Source: Parabacteroides faecis
GTDB lineage: Bacteria > Bacteroidota > Bacteroidia > Bacteroidales > Tannerellaceae
Reading direction: 5' to 3'
Assembly (NCBI RefSeq): GCF_014647375.1
Contig: NZ_BMPB01000016.1
Location: 62,001 to 126,000, forward strand
Length of the DNA: 64,000 nt
Positions 53,395 through 62,642 of the stretch are shown here, piece by piece (position 1 is the stretch's first letter; every line of letters starts with the position of its first letter). The position numbers and the translations under genes are program-made. Below the pieces are notes generated by a model. That model made no database searches, was not told where the DNA came from, and worked only from the letters and a program-made list of their open reading frames with translations.

Positions 53395-54567
53395 ATGAAA
53401 AATCTAAATTCAATTTTAATTTTCTTCATGGTCATAGCGGCAGGATGTGGAGAGAATAAACAACTGGCAGATGATTTCATCATAGTTGATGTTACGGCTA
53501 GTTATCCTTATAAAAAACTGATTCTTCAGGATTTCATGGATGTTGAATATATACCGTTGGAAACAAATGATGAATTTCTTTGTCAGGGAAATATCCAAGC
53601 TGTAGGTAAAGATGTTATAGTTGCGACAAACAGGATAGGGGGACGTGATGGAAATATTTTTATCTTCGATCGGAAAGGAAAAGCATTGAAAAAGATAAAC
53701 CATAAAGGACAGGGTGGTGAAGAATATACAAGCTTTGTACAGATAATCTTAGATGAAGATAATGCTGAAATGTTTGTTAACGATATGTATGCGAAAAAAA
53801 TATTAGTGTACGATCTGGAAGGGAATTTTAAACGAAAGCTCTCGCTAAAAGGAGATTTTTTGTTTGGTGAAATATACAATTTTGACCAAAACAATTTCAT
53901 TTGTCATGATGTCTTAAATGAAAATAATTTTACTGAATCTTATACTGGTCAGTCATTTATGTTCATCTCGAAACTGGATGGTGGTATTACCAAAGAGCTT
54001 CAAATTCCATTTAAAGAGAAGAAAACAATTGTGGTAAGGACTCCGAGGGATAAAGATGGGAACTTTTTTGTTTACATGCCTCCATCTGTTTATCCTATAA
54101 TGCCTTATTTTGATAATTATATACTGACAGAGCTTTCTGCAGATACATTGTACAAGTATTCCGCAAACCATACGATGAAGCCTTTTATTGTAAGGACTCC
54201 ATCTATTCAATCTATGAATCCTGAAAAATTTCTTCTACTGAGTCTACTTACTGAACAATACTATTTTATGGAAGCAATTGAAAAAAAGATGGATTTTTCA
54301 ATTATTGATTTAGTATATGACAATCAGGAAAAGGCTCTATTCAGGTATAAAGTGTATAATAGTGATTACATAAATGATAAAGAAGCCTACTTGAAATCAA
54401 CTCCTTTAAATGGAGAAATTCCATCCTGTCAATATTTAGAGGCTTGGGAACTTGTTAAGGATTATAAAGCTGGTCGGTTAAAAGGAGAATTAAAAGAGAT
54501 TGCTTCCAAATTGGGAGAGGAAGATAATCCTGTAATCATGTTGATCAAACATAAAAAGTATAGATAA
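53395..54567 (+). CDS. 6-bladed beta-propeller lipoprotein, copy 1
   Basis: A 390-residue lipoprotein from ATG 53395 with lipobox AAGC (Cys18). The mature protein begins FIIVDVTASYPYKKLILQDFMDVEYIPLET and has blade repeats such as NIFIFDRKGKALKKINHKGQGGEEY and ILVYDLEGNFKRKL. It ends KLGEEDNPVIMLIKHKK. It is about two thirds identical to the next gene, and its final 40 or so bases are almost the same. Propellers of this family frequently accompany GG-type precursors; a sensor or export-related role is possible but unproven. Confidence 0.87.
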   Translation: MKNLNSILIFFMVIAAGCGENKQLADDFIIVDVTASYPYKKLILQDFMDVEYIPLETNDEFLCQGNIQAVGKDVIVATNRIGGRDGNIFIFDRKGKALKKINHKGQGGEEYTSFVQIILDEDNAEMFVNDMYAKKILVYDLEGNFKRKLSLKGDFLFGEIYNFDQNNFICHDVLNENNFTESYTGQSFMFISKLDGGITKELQIPFKEKKTIVVRTPRDKDGNFFVYMPPSVYPIMPYFDNYILTELSADTLYKYSANHTMKPFIVRTPSIQSMNPEKFLLLSLLTEQYYFMEAIEKKMDFSIIDLVYDNQEKALFRYKVYNSDYINDKEAYLKSTPLNGEIPSCQYLEAWELVKDYKAGRLKGELKEIASKLGEEDNPVIMLIKHKKYR

Positions 54568-54568
54568 C

Positions 54569-55741
54569 ATGAAAAGAATAATTTCAGCACAGATAATTAT
54601 CCTTTTGATAATAGCAATATGTGGGGGATGTAAACGGTCTGGTATCCATAAAGATAACTTCATCACTGTTGATGTCACAGCTAGTTATCCTCAGAAAAAA
54701 CTGGTACTTCAGGATTTTATGGATGTAGAATATATTCCATTGGAAACAAATAATGAATTTGTTTGTGGAAACTATGTTCTAGCAGTGGGTCGTAATCATG
54801 TTATTATGACAAATCATGACAATGATGGAAACATTTATATTTTTGACCGTAGTGGAAAAGCCTTGAGGAAGATAAATCGAAAAGGACAAGGAGGGGAAGA
54901 ATATAACATTTTATCACGAGTTGTATTGGATGAGAACAACAATGAACTGTTTGTCAATGATATGTATGCTAAAAAAATATTAGTCTACGATTTGGAAGGG
55001 AATTTTAAACGAAAGTTATCGACCAGTGAGGATTTCTTGTTTTTTGATATGTATGATTTTGATCAAGAACATTTAATTTGCCATGATTCTTTTAATAATA
55101 ATAACTCTCTTGCTTTCCATACAGGACAATCGTTTATGCTAATATCAAAACTAGATGGTAGTATATCTAAAGAAATTCAAATTCCTTATGAAGAGAAAAA
55201 GTCAATTGTAATGAGGACTCCTAAAGATGAAAAGACTGGAATGTATAGTGTATTTATGCCTTCATCTGTCTTTCCTATAGTTCCTTATTTTGATGATTAT
55301 GTGTTGGATGAAATTTCAGCTGACACAATATATAGTTATTCATCAAATAACACGATGAAGCCATTAATTGTAAGAACTCCTCCTATTTGTTCTATGGCTC
55401 CTGAACGATTTCTTTTGTTGAGCTTACTTACTGATAGATACTATTTTATGGAAATAATTGAAAAAAAGAGACTGTTTCCATTTTCCAATATAGTATATGA
55501 CAGGCAGGAAAAGGCTCTATTCAGTTATAAGGTATATAATAGTGATTACACAGATGAAGAAGAAGCCTTCTTGAAATCGGTACCTTTAAATAGAGAAATC
55601 CCATCCTGTCAATACTTAGAAGCTTATAAACTTGTAGAGGATTACGAGGGAGGACGTTTAAAAGGGCGATTAAAAGAAATTGCATCCAAATTAGGAGAGG
55701 AAGATAATCCTGTAATCATGTTGATCAAACATAAAAAATAA
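54569..55741 (+). CDS. 6-bladed beta-propeller lipoprotein, copy 2
   Basis: A 390-residue lipoprotein starting one base after copy 1, lipobox CGGC (Cys21). It shares with copy 1 the start VTASYPxKKLxLQDFMDVEYIPLETN, the blade motif FDRxGKALxKINxKGQGGEEY, and the C-terminal KLGEEDNPVIMLIKHKK. Differences concentrate around residues 70-80 and in the middle blades. The pair is a recent tandem duplication, in the same direction as the RiPP genes. No catalytic motif is seen. Confidence 0.87.
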   Translation: MKRIISAQIIILLIIAICGGCKRSGIHKDNFITVDVTASYPQKKLVLQDFMDVEYIPLETNNEFVCGNYVLAVGRNHVIMTNHDNDGNIYIFDRSGKALRKINRKGQGGEEYNILSRVVLDENNNELFVNDMYAKKILVYDLEGNFKRKLSTSEDFLFFDMYDFDQEHLICHDSFNNNNSLAFHTGQSFMLISKLDGSISKEIQIPYEEKKSIVMRTPKDEKTGMYSVFMPSSVFPIVPYFDDYVLDEISADTIYSYSSNNTMKPLIVRTPPICSMAPERFLLLSLLTDRYYFMEIIEKKRLFPFSNIVYDRQEKALFSYKVYNSDYTDEEEAFLKSVPLNREIPSCQYLEAYKLVEDYEGGRLKGRLKEIASKLGEEDNPVIMLIKHKK

Positions 55742-55744
55742 GAT

Positions 55745-56599
55745 ATGCAACAATATCAGTCTATGACAATGGAAGAACAGTTATCCCAAGTTGCCAACAT
55801 GCTTTTGTTAAACGGTACATTAACAGAATCCCCGGGGTTGGTACATGGCAAAATGGGGGTGGCTATTTTCTTTTTTCATTATGCGCAGTATACCGAAAAT
55901 ATGTTGTTTGCCGATTATGCTGTAGATTTGATTGGAGAGATGCAGAATCAAATACATCTAAACAGTCCAGCTGATTATGAAAAAGGTATAGCAGGCATTG
56001 GGGTAGGGATTGATTATCTGATCCGTAATGATTTTTTACTTGTAGAAGATGATATTTGTGAAGATTTTGATCAAAGAATGGTTCGTGCTGTGATGTACGA
56101 TCCCTGGCAAGACTTTAGTATGTATGACGGACTAACCGGATATGGACGTTATTGGATTTCGAGATTGCGTTATCAAGAACCGGCAGTCCAGGCACAAGAG
56201 TGTTTAGGATACATTGTTCGATTGCTTGAAGAAAATCTGGCGGATATTCCTTCTGAAGAACAAACAGATGTGTATTGTTTTTTGTATGATTTGCAAAGAA
56301 TATCAGGATATGAGAGTTGTAACGGATTGTTGGAACAATGCCGGAAATGGGAGGCTAAAAACTCTTTTTCCCGTTTGGAAGATTCCACAATCAGCAATTT
56401 CATTCGGAAAGTCCAGAGTAGTCGGTATCTTAACGATACAAATCAGAATGAAATTGATACGATCTTAAACCAAATTGAAGATTTGGATACTGAGAAACCG
56501 CCAGTCAGTATGGGACTTCTTACCGGTTATGCCGGTGAAGGACTTTTACGATTGGAGGCGCTCCGTAAAACGGACCATTCATGGACATTCCTCCTTTAA
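55745..56599 (+). CDS. LanC-like protein (second stand-alone copy)
   Basis: A 284-residue LanC-like protein. Repeats: PGLVHGKMGVAIFFFHYAQY (30-49), DYEKGIAGIGVGIDYLIRN (78-96), MYDGLTGYGRYWISRLRY around 120-137 and the end SMGLLTGYAGEGLLRLEAL. The last repeat reads LLTGYAG, with no Cys or His, so the zinc site is absent. It is followed by a GT4 gene after 12 bases, the same order as at 47444-48058. It starts four bases after the propeller pair. A binding role in glycosylation is inferred. Confidence 0.78.
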   Translation: MQQYQSMTMEEQLSQVANMLLLNGTLTESPGLVHGKMGVAIFFFHYAQYTENMLFADYAVDLIGEMQNQIHLNSPADYEKGIAGIGVGIDYLIRNDFLLVEDDICEDFDQRMVRAVMYDPWQDFSMYDGLTGYGRYWISRLRYQEPAVQAQECLGYIVRLLEENLADIPSEEQTDVYCFLYDLQRISGYESCNGLLEQCRKWEAKNSFSRLEDSTISNFIRKVQSSRYLNDTNQNEIDTILNQIEDLDTEKPPVSMGLLTGYAGEGLLRLEALRKTDHSWTFLL

Positions 56600-56611
56600 C
56601 CTAACAGCAAA

Positions 56612-57835
56612 ATGAATCTATATATTTTCAATGAAACACGCCGCGGGGCAGTATTTGGTATCGGAACTTATATCCGAGAGTTAATAGCTACGCTAAAAAA
56701 TAGCCATATACGTATTTATTTGGTGAACCTGCTTTCCGACAAACCGCAGATAACAATGGAAGAAGTAGACGGTATCCGGTATTGGTATTTTCCCGAACCA
56801 ATACCGGATATACGGGTTTCGGAGCCTTCTGAACAAAGACAGATGTATTTCCATAATATTGTTTACCTACTTCAATTATATATACAGGACAAAAACAATT
56901 TATTGTTTCATTTGAATTTTCCTCAATGTGGAAGTTTTGCTGATGAATTGAAAAATACATTCGAATGCAAAGTTGTTTCGGTAGTCCATTTTTCTCACTG
57001 GGGATTTACTGTTTTTGATAATCTGACACGATTGCGTAGCATTTTAAACGAAGTAGATTCCGACAGCTTCGGTGATGAAGTAAAAAAAATGTTCGAAGAG
57101 GAAAAATCATATTATTCAAAAGTAGATCATTGTATTTGTTTATCTGAATACATGCATGAAATACTGTGTCAGGATTATGAATTGGATACTAAAAATATAA
57201 CTGTCATACCAAACGGTTTAAGCGATGTGCCTGATACCTCTGTCGATTTTGACTTTTTACGAAAGAAATGGAATATATGTACCGGAGAAAAAATAATTCT
57301 TTTTGCCGGTCGTCTTGACGAAGTGAAGGGCATTCGTTATTTAATTAAGGCATTTTGTGAGGTAGTGCAGATATGTCCAGAAGCGCACCTGATAATAGCA
57401 GGTAGTGGTAACTATGACACTTGCCTTCGGGAAGCAAAGACGGTCTGTACAAAAATAACGTTTACCGGATTATTGGAAAAAGATGAGTTGTATGAGCTAT
57501 ATCGCATTGCAGATATAGGTGTAGTTCCTTCACTGTTCGAACCTTTCGGATATGTAGCCACTGAGATGATGATTCATGCATTACCTTTAGTTGTTACTGC
57601 TACCTCGGGACTGAACGAAGTGGTAGATCATACTTGCGGACTGAAGATATCCCTTACGGAACTGCCTGATAATACCGAAATAGACACTGTGCTTTTAGCA
57701 CAAAAAATACTGTATTTGCTCTTGCATCCTACGGAAGCAAAAGAAATGGGGGAAAATGGAAGAAAAAGATATCTGGCGAATTATTCTGCTGAAATATTTC
57801 GTCGGAATATGATTCATTTATATTCATCATTATGA
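56612..57835 (+). CDS. GT4-type glycosyltransferase
   Basis: A 407-residue GT-B enzyme, paralogue of the one at 48058. It starts MNLYIFNETRRGAVFGIGTYIREL; the C-terminal half has FAGRLDEVKGIRYLIKAFCE, LIIAGSGNYDTCLREA, ITFTGLLEKDELYELYRIADIGVVPS and the EX7E pattern in LFEPFGYVATEMM. The start of the following-but-one gene (59863) repeats this enzyme's N-terminal half. It overlaps the next gene by four bases (ATGA). Confidence 0.93.
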   Translation: MNLYIFNETRRGAVFGIGTYIRELIATLKNSHIRIYLVNLLSDKPQITMEEVDGIRYWYFPEPIPDIRVSEPSEQRQMYFHNIVYLLQLYIQDKNNLLFHLNFPQCGSFADELKNTFECKVVSVVHFSHWGFTVFDNLTRLRSILNEVDSDSFGDEVKKMFEEEKSYYSKVDHCICLSEYMHEILCQDYELDTKNITVIPNGLSDVPDTSVDFDFLRKKWNICTGEKIILFAGRLDEVKGIRYLIKAFCEVVQICPEAHLIIAGSGNYDTCLREAKTVCTKITFTGLLEKDELYELYRIADIGVVPSLFEPFGYVATEMMIHALPLVVTATSGLNEVVDHTCGLKISLTELPDNTEIDTVLLAQKILYLLLHPTEAKEMGENGRKRYLANYSAEIFRRNMIHLYSSL

Positions 57836-59850
57836 TACCCAAAATAATTCATCAGATTTGGGAAGGACGTACCGAATATTTGGGAGATACGTATAAATCA
57901 TTAGGTGAAACGTGGAAAAAATTCAATCCGGATTGGAAATATGAGTTTTGGGACGAAAACCGGATGGACAATTTCATATACGATTACTTTCCCGAAATGA
58001 TCAGTATCTACTTCGGATATCCGTACGGTATTCAACGCTGGCATGTTATCCGTTATCTGATTCTTTATAAAATTGGAGGTTTGTATGTCGATTTCGATTA
58101 TGAATGTCTGGAACCTTTTGATAAGTATATACAGGATGAAAGTAATTGCTATTTTGCGATGGAGCCGGGACAACATTGTTGTTTATACGGCAAAAGTATC
58201 TGTTTTAATAATGCATTAATGGTTGCGCCTCCGCATCATCCTTTTTTCAACGCTATTATTGTGCATTTGCAATCTGTGTCTGTTTCCTACATAGGAGACA
58301 AGTATGGGGAGGTGCAGAATACAACAGGTTCGTTAATGCTGACCAATCTTTATGAAAAATATGCGGATAAAAGTTCTATTGATATTTTCCCGGCGGCACT
58401 TGTTTCTCCATTTTCAAAAAACGAGATACAAGATTATATTCACGGGAAAGCCGATGAAGAACTATTGGAGAAAAAAATACAAAAAGCAATTGCTATTCAT
58501 TATTTTACAGGTTCATGGTTTGTTAAAAATAATACTCATCGGTTATTGAAGAATAGATTGACTTTGATGTCTATATCCGATCTTTATCAGATTTTTCTAC
58601 AATATCCGATCATTTGTACGGATGACAGGAAAGGTTCGCCGGATTCTCTTTTTTTTGCTATACAAGGGTTTTCATATAATGGAAACAAATTTGCAGAAAA
58701 AGCGTTGGAGGCTGGATGCCGTTATGCTATTGTCGATGATCCCACCGTTATAACTGATGATCGTTACATATTAGTCGATAATGTTCTGAAAGCATTGGAG
58801 CAATTAGCCGACTTTCATCACCAAATGTTGAAGACGCCTGTTATCGGCATTACAGGAACATGCGGTAAGACGACTACGAAAGAACTGGTAGCCGCAGTGC
58901 TTTCTACCCGATATAAGCTGGTTTCTACACATGAAAGTGAAAATGCAACTTTAGGGGCATCTCTTACTTTACTGAGTTTGAAGCCAGAGCATGAAATGGC
59001 TGTTATCGAAATGGGAGCTTGCCATTCGGGGATGATACGGGAGTTGGCCAGAATAGTCCGGCCGAAATATGGTATTATTACCAATGTAGGACTGGCGCAT
59101 CTCGAGGGATTTGGTTCGCTTGAAGGAGTGCTGCGAACTAAAGGGGAGCTTTATGATTATTTACGTCAATCGGGCGGTAAGATCTTTATTCATAGAGAGA
59201 ACAGAAGTCTCCAATCTATAGCCGAGGGATTAGAGCAAATTTCTTATGGTGAAAGTAAAGATACGTTTGTTTCCGGACAAGTGGTAACAGCGGATCCTTG
59301 CCTCTGTTTTAATTGGGAAAATGCAGGAATACGCCATACGGTATCGACCCGTATGGCTGGTAGCTATAATCTGTTTAATGCATTGGCTGCAATAACTGTC
59401 GGACTTTATTTTGATGTTCCTTTCGTGAAAATCAACCAGGCGATTGGTGGTTATATTCCGGCCAATTACCGTTCGCAGTGGAAAAAAACTTTACATAACG
59501 AGTTAATTATCGATACTTTTAATGCGAATCCATGTAGTATGCATGCAGCGTTGGCAAATTTTTCTACATTATCGGCAAGTCCCAAGGCTGTTATTTTGGG
59601 TGATATGTTAGGGTTGGGTGCAGAAAGTTTGAAACTGCATACCGAAATAATAGAGATGCTCAATGGATATGGTTTTGACAAAGTTTTTCTTTGTGGAAAT
59701 CAATTTGCTGCTACCGGTTCTGTTTATTCCTGTTTTCCTGATGTGGAGGGCTTGAGCCAATATCTGTCGGTTAATCTGTTGAAAGGATATAATGTCTTGA
59801 TTAAGGGTTCTAACAAAATTCATCTGGAAATGATTATCCATTTGTTATAA
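57832..59850 (+). CDS. GT32 glycosyltransferase fused to a full-length MurF-like ligase
   Basis: A 672-residue fusion. Residues 1-245 are a GT32 domain (PKIIHQIWEG at 3-12, DFD at 87-89). The rest begins exactly at an internal Met246 (base 58567) with SISDLYQIF and is a complete MurF-type domain of about 427 residues: GITGTCGKTTTKEL for the P-loop, VIEMGACHSGMIREL, NVGLAHLEGFGSLEGVLRTKGEL, YIPANYRSQ and DTFNANPCSM. MurF joins D-Ala-D-Ala to the UDP-MurNAc tripeptide. The P-loop and a metal-site loop differ slightly from housekeeping MurF (TCGKT instead of SNGKT; ACH instead of ANH), so a changed substrate is possible. The fusion suggests amide ligation linked to glycosylation. Confidence 0.87.
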   Translation: MIPKIIHQIWEGRTEYLGDTYKSLGETWKKFNPDWKYEFWDENRMDNFIYDYFPEMISIYFGYPYGIQRWHVIRYLILYKIGGLYVDFDYECLEPFDKYIQDESNCYFAMEPGQHCCLYGKSICFNNALMVAPPHHPFFNAIIVHLQSVSVSYIGDKYGEVQNTTGSLMLTNLYEKYADKSSIDIFPAALVSPFSKNEIQDYIHGKADEELLEKKIQKAIAIHYFTGSWFVKNNTHRLLKNRLTLMSISDLYQIFLQYPIICTDDRKGSPDSLFFAIQGFSYNGNKFAEKALEAGCRYAIVDDPTVITDDRYILVDNVLKALEQLADFHHQMLKTPVIGITGTCGKTTTKELVAAVLSTRYKLVSTHESENATLGASLTLLSLKPEHEMAVIEMGACHSGMIRELARIVRPKYGIITNVGLAHLEGFGSLEGVLRTKGELYDYLRQSGGKIFIHRENRSLQSIAEGLEQISYGESKDTFVSGQVVTADPCLCFNWENAGIRHTVSTRMAGSYNLFNALAAITVGLYFDVPFVKINQAIGGYIPANYRSQWKKTLHNELIIDTFNANPCSMHAALANFSTLSASPKAVILGDMLGLGAESLKLHTEIIEMLNGYGFDKVFLCGNQFAATGSVYSCFPDVEGLSQYLSVNLLKGYNVLIKGSNKIHLEMIIHLL

Positions 59851-59862
59851 TTGTAATATAGA

Positions 59863-61182
59863 ATGAATTTGTATATAATCAATCATACCTGGTGTAGAGC
59901 TATATTTGACATTGACCTTTATGTCCGTGAACTGGTTGTAGCGTGTAAAGGCTGTAATATGAATATTTGTGTCGTAAATTTAATGTCGGAAAAGCCTCAA
60001 ATACAGACAGATTTAATAGGTGGAATCAAATATTGGTATTTCCCGTCAGCTATTTCGGTGCAACGAACGATAAGTAAGGAACAATGGGAGTTATATTATC
60101 GTAATATTGTGTATTTACTTCAATTGTATATCGAGAATAAAAAGGATTTGATATTTCATTTGAACTTTATCGAAAGCTGTAAATTAACACAAGAATTACA
60201 GAATTCGTTCGATTGCAGGATTGTCGCTTCACAAGAAGAGCATTCTAACTGTTTTGGGGGAAGTAAGATATCCATCATACCGAATGGTTTATACGATGCG
60301 ACTGAACTATTGAAAATATATGAATCATCTTTGTGTTGTGAAGAAGGTAAAATTAAAGTACTGATAGTGACAGGGCAGAGTAATCATGCCTGGCAAATCA
60401 GTCATGTTGCAATCCGGCTGATTCTTGAGAATTCCGGTCTCTTTGCAGTTAATGTCGCTGTATCGCCTGAAACTGGGAAAATCATGTCTAATTTTAAACC
60501 TGATTTTTCATCTTACCAATTGGTCGTACTCGACTACAATGGGGATAGATGGCCGGAAGAAACAGAAAGATCTTTTCTGGATTTTGTTGAAAAAGGAGGC
60601 GGTGTAATAATCTATCATGCGGCAAATAATGCTTTCAGAGATTGGAAAGAGTATAACCGGATAATCGGCTTTGGGGGATGGGAAGATCGTAATGAAACGG
60701 CCGGTCCTTATATTTACATGCAGGATGGTCGGTTGGTGTATGATAAGGAATCTCCCGGATGTGCCGGTTCGCATGGCTTTCAGCATGAGTTCGTACTTAA
60801 TTGCAGCAATCCGGAACATCCGGTAACGAGAGGTTTGCCTGTGGCATGGCGTCATGAACAGGATGAATTGTACGATCGTATGCGTGGTCCGGGTATCGTT
60901 AAGGATGTTTTATTTTGGGGATATTCCGATCCGGCAACGAAAGGTTCCGGGCGTGATGAGATGGCTATATTTACAGTCGATTATGGGAAAGCACGTATTT
61001 TTCATACGACTTTAGGACATGCTGGAAATACACTAGATGATAATATTGCAATGCAATGTACAGGATTTCAAGTCACATTGCTGCGCGGTGCCGAATGGGC
61101 GGCAACCGGCAATGTTACACAGCCAGTACCTGACGATTTCCCGACGGAGACAACTATTTCATTGCGTAAAAATTATAAATAA
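59863..61182 (+). CDS. Shortened GT4 domain fused to a ThuA-like domain
   Basis: A 439-residue fusion. Residues 1-121 align with the N-terminus of the GT4 enzyme at 56612 (MNLYIxNxT..., VNLxSxKPQI, GIxYWYFP, NIVYLLQLYI). It then skips about 65 residues and resumes with SIIPNGLYD (137-145), matching TVIPNGLSD. The whole C-terminal nucleotide-binding half is lost. From residue 163 it is a ThuA domain (IKVLIVTGQSNHAWQ, GGGVIIYHAANNAF, and FHTTLGHAG near residue 385). Usual ThuA proteins of this type have a signal peptide; here the domain is cytosolic. The GT4 part cannot be active alone. Confidence 0.85.
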   Translation: MNLYIINHTWCRAIFDIDLYVRELVVACKGCNMNICVVNLMSEKPQIQTDLIGGIKYWYFPSAISVQRTISKEQWELYYRNIVYLLQLYIENKKDLIFHLNFIESCKLTQELQNSFDCRIVASQEEHSNCFGGSKISIIPNGLYDATELLKIYESSLCCEEGKIKVLIVTGQSNHAWQISHVAIRLILENSGLFAVNVAVSPETGKIMSNFKPDFSSYQLVVLDYNGDRWPEETERSFLDFVEKGGGVIIYHAANNAFRDWKEYNRIIGFGGWEDRNETAGPYIYMQDGRLVYDKESPGCAGSHGFQHEFVLNCSNPEHPVTRGLPVAWRHEQDELYDRMRGPGIVKDVLFWGYSDPATKGSGRDEMAIFTVDYGKARIFHTTLGHAGNTLDDNIAMQCTGFQVTLLRGAEWAATGNVTQPVPDDFPTETTISLRKNYK

Positions 61183-61194
61183 AAACAGTCTGAT

Positions 61195-62628
61195 ATGCAA
61201 ATAGCTTCCAATTCTATTTTAGGCAAAAGCCATGGACATACAGCTCCTTCGGACAAATTGAATATTGCTGTCGTTGGTATTGGTGGTATGGGGATTACAA
61301 ATATTCAGCATGTTTTTGAAACGGAGAACATCGTAGCTCTTTGTGATGTAGACTGGAAGTATTCAAAACCTGTCTTAAATTGTTTCTCACGGGCAAAAAA
61401 ATATAAAGACTTTCGTAGGATGTATGATGAGATGGATAAAGATATTGATGCCGTTATGGTTGCAACACCTGACCATACTCATGCTATTATTGCTGCTACT
61501 GCTATAACATTAGGTAAACATGTGTATGTCCAGAAACCATTAACTCATTCGGTCTATGAATCAAGATTGCTTACAAAGTTGGCTGCAGAATATAATGTCG
61601 CGACACAAATGGGAAACCAGGGAGCTTCTGACGAAGGTATTGATCTGATATGCGAATGGATCTGGAACGGTGAAATTGGGGAAGTAACGAAAGTTGAAAC
61701 CGCTACCGATCGTCCTATGTGGCCGCAAGGATTGGAAACTCCTTCCAGAATACATAAAATACCTTCTACATTGGATTGGGATTTGTTTATCGGCCCAGCT
61801 AAAATGAGACCTTTCAATTCTATTTATCACCCTTGGAACTGGCGTGGCTGGTGGGATTTCGGAACCGGTACTTTGGGGGATATGGGGTGCCATGTTCTGC
61901 ATCCTGCATTCAAAGCGCTTAAATTAGGTTATCCTGTGTCAGTGGAAGCAGCCTCTTCACCAGGGTTTATCGATTGTGCTCCACAGTCTGAGTATGTGAA
62001 ATTTGTTTATCCGGTTCGGGAAAGCATGCCTAAAGTGGATTTCCCGGAAGTGGAAATTCATTGGTATGATGGTGGTTTTATGCCAGAGCGTCCGACAGGA
62101 TTTCCCCAGGGACGTCCGCTGATGGGAGTGAGTGGTGGTTTGACAATTTTTCATGGAACGAAGGATACGTTGCTTTGCGGCTCTTACGGACTCAGGCCCT
62201 GGCTGCTCTCCGGACGTGTACCGAATATTCCCAAAACGATTCGCCGTGTAGATAGAGCGATGGAGGGTGGTCATGAACAGGATTGGGTACGTGCATGCAA
62301 GGAAAGTCCGGAAAATCGTGTAAAAACCAAATCTGATTTCTCGGAAGCGGGTCCGTTCAATGAAATGATCATGATGGGGGTATTAGCAGTTCGTCTGCAA
62401 TCTTTGAATAAAATATTGGAGTGGGATGGAGCGAATATGGAATTTGTGAATATCGGTGACAATGAACAAATCCGGCAGATGATTTCAAACGGTTTTATAA
62501 TCAAGGCTGGTCATCCTTCGTTTAATGCTAAAATGTCGGATCCGATCAATGCTAAAGAGTTTGCTGCCGGATTGATTAAACATAATTATCGTACGGGGTG
62601 GAATCTTCCTTTGGAAAATATCCTGTAA
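61195..62628 (+). CDS. Gfo/Idh/MocA-family oxidoreductase lacking its export signal
   Basis: A 477-residue NAD(P)-dependent oxidoreductase. The Rossmann motif is LNIAVVGIGGMGITN (22-36) and the conserved Lys-Pro is in YVQKPLTH (about 113-120); the C-terminal part has the mixed sheet typical of the family (WNWRGWWDFGTGTLGDMGCH). Relatives usually begin with a twin-arginine or other export signal ahead of LGKSHGHTAPSDKLNIA; here only a few residues precede that block, so the signal has been removed. ThuA and Gfo genes are often neighbours in sugar-degradation loci, so they probably entered the cluster as a pair. The substrate is unknown. Confidence 0.9.
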   Translation: MQIASNSILGKSHGHTAPSDKLNIAVVGIGGMGITNIQHVFETENIVALCDVDWKYSKPVLNCFSRAKKYKDFRRMYDEMDKDIDAVMVATPDHTHAIIAATAITLGKHVYVQKPLTHSVYESRLLTKLAAEYNVATQMGNQGASDEGIDLICEWIWNGEIGEVTKVETATDRPMWPQGLETPSRIHKIPSTLDWDLFIGPAKMRPFNSIYHPWNWRGWWDFGTGTLGDMGCHVLHPAFKALKLGYPVSVEAASSPGFIDCAPQSEYVKFVYPVRESMPKVDFPEVEIHWYDGGFMPERPTGFPQGRPLMGVSGGLTIFHGTKDTLLCGSYGLRPWLLSGRVPNIPKTIRRVDRAMEGGHEQDWVRACKESPENRVKTKSDFSEAGPFNEMIMMGVLAVRLQSLNKILEWDGANMEFVNIGDNEQIRQMISNGFIIKAGHPSFNAKMSDPINAKEFAAGLIKHNYRTGWNLPLENIL

Positions 62629-62642
62629 AAAGAACTGTAATT

